Shown here in pieces: positions 62,061 through 64,000 of a DNA stretch of 64,000 nucleotides. The stretch spans positions 125,840 to 189,839 of the forward strand of contig NZ_MKJU01000030.1 of NCBI RefSeq assembly GCF_001854605.1, in the 5' to 3' direction. Within the stretch, counting starts at the first letter, position 1; every line of letters starts with the position of its first letter. The notes under the pieces are model-generated. The model was not told where the DNA came from. It searched no databases and worked only from the letters and a program-made list of their open reading frames with translations. The translations under genes were made by a program, and so were the position numbers. The DNA comes from Pseudoalteromonas amylolytica (GTDB taxonomy: Bacteria; Pseudomonadota; Gammaproteobacteria; Enterobacterales; Alteromonadaceae).

Positions 62061-62804
62061 CTAACTGTCTATTTCTGTTGTACTTTCTTGCGCTCTTGCC
62101 GCTTTGGTGAGCTTCACCAGTGCTTTACGTACATCAATGCTCTCTAAGCAGGGATTATCAAACTGTATATAGTAGTTTTTTTCGTTGGCACGCAAGTAAC
62201 AACCATCGCTCACAAGCGTGGTCATCACCACCTCGTCGCAGTCTATACCATGAATAAGTTTTAAGATAAGGCGGTTGGCATCGCTGTGATCCTCATTCAT
62301 ATGATTAACCATATGGGCTTCATCCTCTAAATCCCATTGTGGAGCTGCCTGATACCATTCGTCTTTTTCAATCCAGAAAATATGACCAAAACCACCAATG
62401 TAACGTACTCGTTTAACGTCCATGCGCCAAAGTTGAAAGTCATGCGCTTGGCGGTAGCTTATGGCCTCTGGGTATTGGCGTTCGTAGCGAGTCAACAGAG
62501 CATCATGTTCATCGGCAGGCACGGGCGCGGCATCACCTACCACGGTTACGCGGGCATGGGCATTTTGATCCCCTTGTTCGGCGGCGTCAAAAACGGTCGC
62601 GCACATTTTACCGTCTTCAGATAAATTGCGAGAATGCTGGGCAATGCCTGCAATGTAAAAAATTAAGCGTCCTTCGTTGTCACTCATAAACGGTGAAACT
62701 GAGCCAAACGGATATCCAGCTAAGTTTTTTGATATGGTTGAGATCACGCAAACATTGGATTGTCTGACTAAAGTGCGTGCTTCAAAAGCAGCTTGTTCAC
62801 GCAT
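62061..62804 (-). CDS. hugZ: HugZ-like heme-utilisation / pyridoxamine-phosphate-oxidase-fold protein
   Basis: The 247-residue protein has an N-terminal split-barrel flavin/heme-binding fold (VCVISTISKNLAGYPFGSVSPFM, RLIFYIAGIAQHSRNLSEDG) and a C-terminal DUF2470-type domain with HMNEDHSDANR. HugZ proteins degrade or store heme. Its start overlaps the stop of hmuV by 8 bp, so it is the last gene of the heme unit. Regulatory sites lie beyond the right end. Confidence 0.9.
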   Translation of the reverse strand: MREQAAFEARTLVRQSNVCVISTISKNLAGYPFGSVSPFMSDNEGRLIFYIAGIAQHSRNLSEDGKMCATVFDAAEQGDQNAHARVTVVGDAAPVPADEHDALLTRYERQYPEAISYRQAHDFQLWRMDVKRVRYIGGFGHIFWIEKDEWYQAAPQWDLEDEAHMVNHMNEDHSDANRLILKLIHGIDCDEVVMTTLVSDGCYLRANEKNYYIQFDNPCLESIDVRKALVKLTKAARAQESTTEIDS

Positions 62805-63594
62805 GGGTAACTCCTAGTTGTGGTTCCGAAAATATCATGGGTATTTGATAAGTTGGATGCGTTGTTATTTGCATATGTGTTTTATAAATCGGTTGTAATA
62901 CTGAGGATTGTAAAACCTCTTGGGGTGTGCCGTCATGGCATAGTTGTCCTTTGTTGAGTAGCAATACACGATCAGCGTACAAAGATGTTAAGTTTAGATC
63001 ATGTAACACGGCAATAACGATATTACCTTGTTTGGCAAATGCCTTGGCTTTACTGAGCGTGAGGTGCTGGTGGTGCATATCAAGGGCTGATGTGGGTTCA
63101 TCCAGTAGCATTAGTTTACCCTTAGTATCAGCCTTATGGGCATTGAGTTGTGCCAAACAGCGTGCGAACTGTACCCGTTGGAATTCACCACCCGAGAGCG
63201 CTGTAACATCTCGTAGCGCCAGCTTTTCAAGGGCTAATTGAGCAATGAGTTGCTCAACCACTTGGGTTTGCTCATGTATTGATTCATGATAGGGGTAGCG
63301 GCCCATTGCGATAAGCTCCTCGGTGCTAAATGAAAAGTTAACGCGATTGTTTTGTAATAGCACAGCACGCTTTTGTGCCAAGGTCTGCTCATCAAAACTT
63401 TGTATAGGTTGCTCGTCGATTTTTATCTGACCTGAAAACGAGATATCGTTACAAATGGCGCTTAATAGCGTTGATTTACCCGCACCATTTTCACCCAGCA
63501 GCACAATCAACTCACCGTTATTTGCTTTCAAGTTGATATTGTTCAAGATAGGTCTGCAACCGCGCTCAATCGAGACATTGTGACAGCTAAGCAT
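62797..63594 (-). CDS. hmuV: Heme ABC transporter ATP-binding protein HmuV
   Basis: The 265-residue protein has Walker A GENGAGKST (34-42), LSGGEFQRVQFARCLAQL as the signature and LMLLDEPTSALD as Walker B, then VLHDLNLTSLYADRVLLL. The DEPTSALDMHHQ and HDLNL motifs are typical of iron-chelate/heme importers of the FecE/HmuV group. Overlaps hmuU by 8 bp at its start and hugZ at its end. Energises heme uptake from periplasm to cytoplasm. Confidence 0.95.
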   Translation of the reverse strand: MLSCHNVSIERGCRPILNNINLKANNGELIVLLGENGAGKSTLLSAICNDISFSGQIKIDEQPIQSFDEQTLAQKRAVLLQNNRVNFSFSTEELIAMGRYPYHESIHEQTQVVEQLIAQLALEKLALRDVTALSGGEFQRVQFARCLAQLNAHKADTKGKLMLLDEPTSALDMHHQHLTLSKAKAFAKQGNIVIAVLHDLNLTSLYADRVLLLNKGQLCHDGTPQEVLQSSVLQPIYKTHMQITTHPTYQIPMIFSEPQLGVTHA

Positions 63595-64000
63595 GTTGAC
63601 CTCGCTTTTGTTTTAACAGTTGATAGATAAAAAATGGGCTACCAAAGAGTGCTGTGACAATGCCTATGGGTAATTCAGAAGGTGCAACAATCAATCGTGA
63701 CACCCAATCTGCAAGCAACATGGCAACGCAGCCAAGTAAAATACTCAGTGGTAACATGCGCTTTAAATCAGGCCCCACCAACAACCGCGCGATATGTGGC
63801 ACAAGCAGGCCAACAAAACCAATCATGCCAGACAGCGCCACCGCGCCTCCTACACCCAGTGCCACGATAAACACAATTTCTGATTTTAGCCGTTTAACGT
63901 TAACACCTAAGTGGCGGGCTTCAAGCTCTCCTAGCATTAAGACATTAATTTTTTTACGGCGTACAAATAGCGAATAGATACTTAATAGAATTAAGGGTGC
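63587..64000 (-). CDS. hmuU: Heme ABC transporter permease HmuU, C-terminal part (5' end beyond window)
   Basis: The reading frame stays open to the right edge of the window, so at least 138 residues are visible of a permease of about 330-350. Visible are RRKKINVLMLGELEARHLGV, the coupling-helix region, and GMIGFVGLLVPHIARLLVG with the FecCD-type G.IGFVGL..PH motif, followed by two more helices and a short basic tail. FecCD/BtuC family. Translationally coupled to hmuV by an overlap. Confidence 0.93.
   Translation of the reverse strand, partial: APLILLSIYSLFVRRKKINVLMLGELEARHLGVNVKRLKSEIVFIVALGVGGAVALSGMIGFVGLLVPHIARLLVGPDLKRMLPLSILLGCVAMLLADWVSRLIVAPSELPIGIVTALFGSPFFIYQLLKQKRGQHA

Overview
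The window reads as chromosomal DNA of a marine gammaproteobacterium, most likely Pseudoalteromonas or a close relative. This is an inference from gene content: a FimV/HubP-type hub protein, the ffh-ypjD-corC neighbourhood, many secreted hydrolases, a large TonB-dependent receptor, HopJ, HugZ with a heme ABC transporter, and integron-type attC sites. No rRNA, tRNA, CRISPR array or complete insertion sequence was seen. Both ends cut genes: a FimV-like gene at the left and a heme permease at the right.

Layout. 1-2.2 kb: C-terminal part of an acidic, internally repeated FimV/HubP-like protein. 2.4-13.9 kb: a small membrane protein, a DUF2975/Cro-type regulator pair, an S9 peptidase lipoprotein, an esterase and serine-hydrolase pair divergent from a CadC-like regulator, and a two-gene exported unit in which one protein looks like a bacterial relative of vitellogenin-type lipid-transfer proteins. 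14.3-18.6 kb: a LysR regulator divergent from a run of MFS transporter, AhpD-like protein, membrane protein, SCO1-like protein and XRE regulator. 18.6-19.15 kb: intergenic DNA with a REP pair. 19.2-25.2 kb: M14 carboxypeptidase, a guanidine-II riboswitch upstream of a Gdx/SugE-type SMR exporter, an ACT protein, a DUF6279 lipoprotein, a GNAT protein and small membrane proteins. 25.3-31.9 kb: TonB-dependent receptor, XRE-DUF4177 protein, a choice-of-anchor I lipoprotein with a collagen-like segment, and a secreted DM9-repeat protein. 32.4-36.2 kb: conserved corC-ypjD / ffh block.

36.5-39.9 kb looks like a small integron-type cassette array without an integrase (CALIN). It holds a DUF559 nuclease-like protein, a Tdi1/DUF1851-like immunity-type protein, two P-loop kinase-like proteins and a zinc-ribbon protein, with two well-formed attC sites and several remnants. 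40-43.6 kb carries small secreted or membrane proteins, three GNAT acetyltransferases and a broken TonB-like lipoprotein gene.

43.65-57.96 kb is a type I secretion island: an HlyB/RtxB-type ABC transporter interrupted by one in-frame amber codon, an HlyD-type adaptor, two paralogous small membrane proteins of unknown function, and a 3043-residue RTX protein. The island is bounded by near-identical direct repeats of about 125 bp. These repeats contain the 3' end of the broken TonB-like gene, the following spacer and the start codon of the downstream cupin gene, so the island appears to have been inserted between two formerly adjacent genes.

58-64 kb: cupin, YciI-like and DUF1579-like proteins, a large membrane protein of unknown function, HopJ, a 34-residue double-glycine-leader peptide gene, and the heme operon hmuU-hmuV-hugZ on the minus strand.
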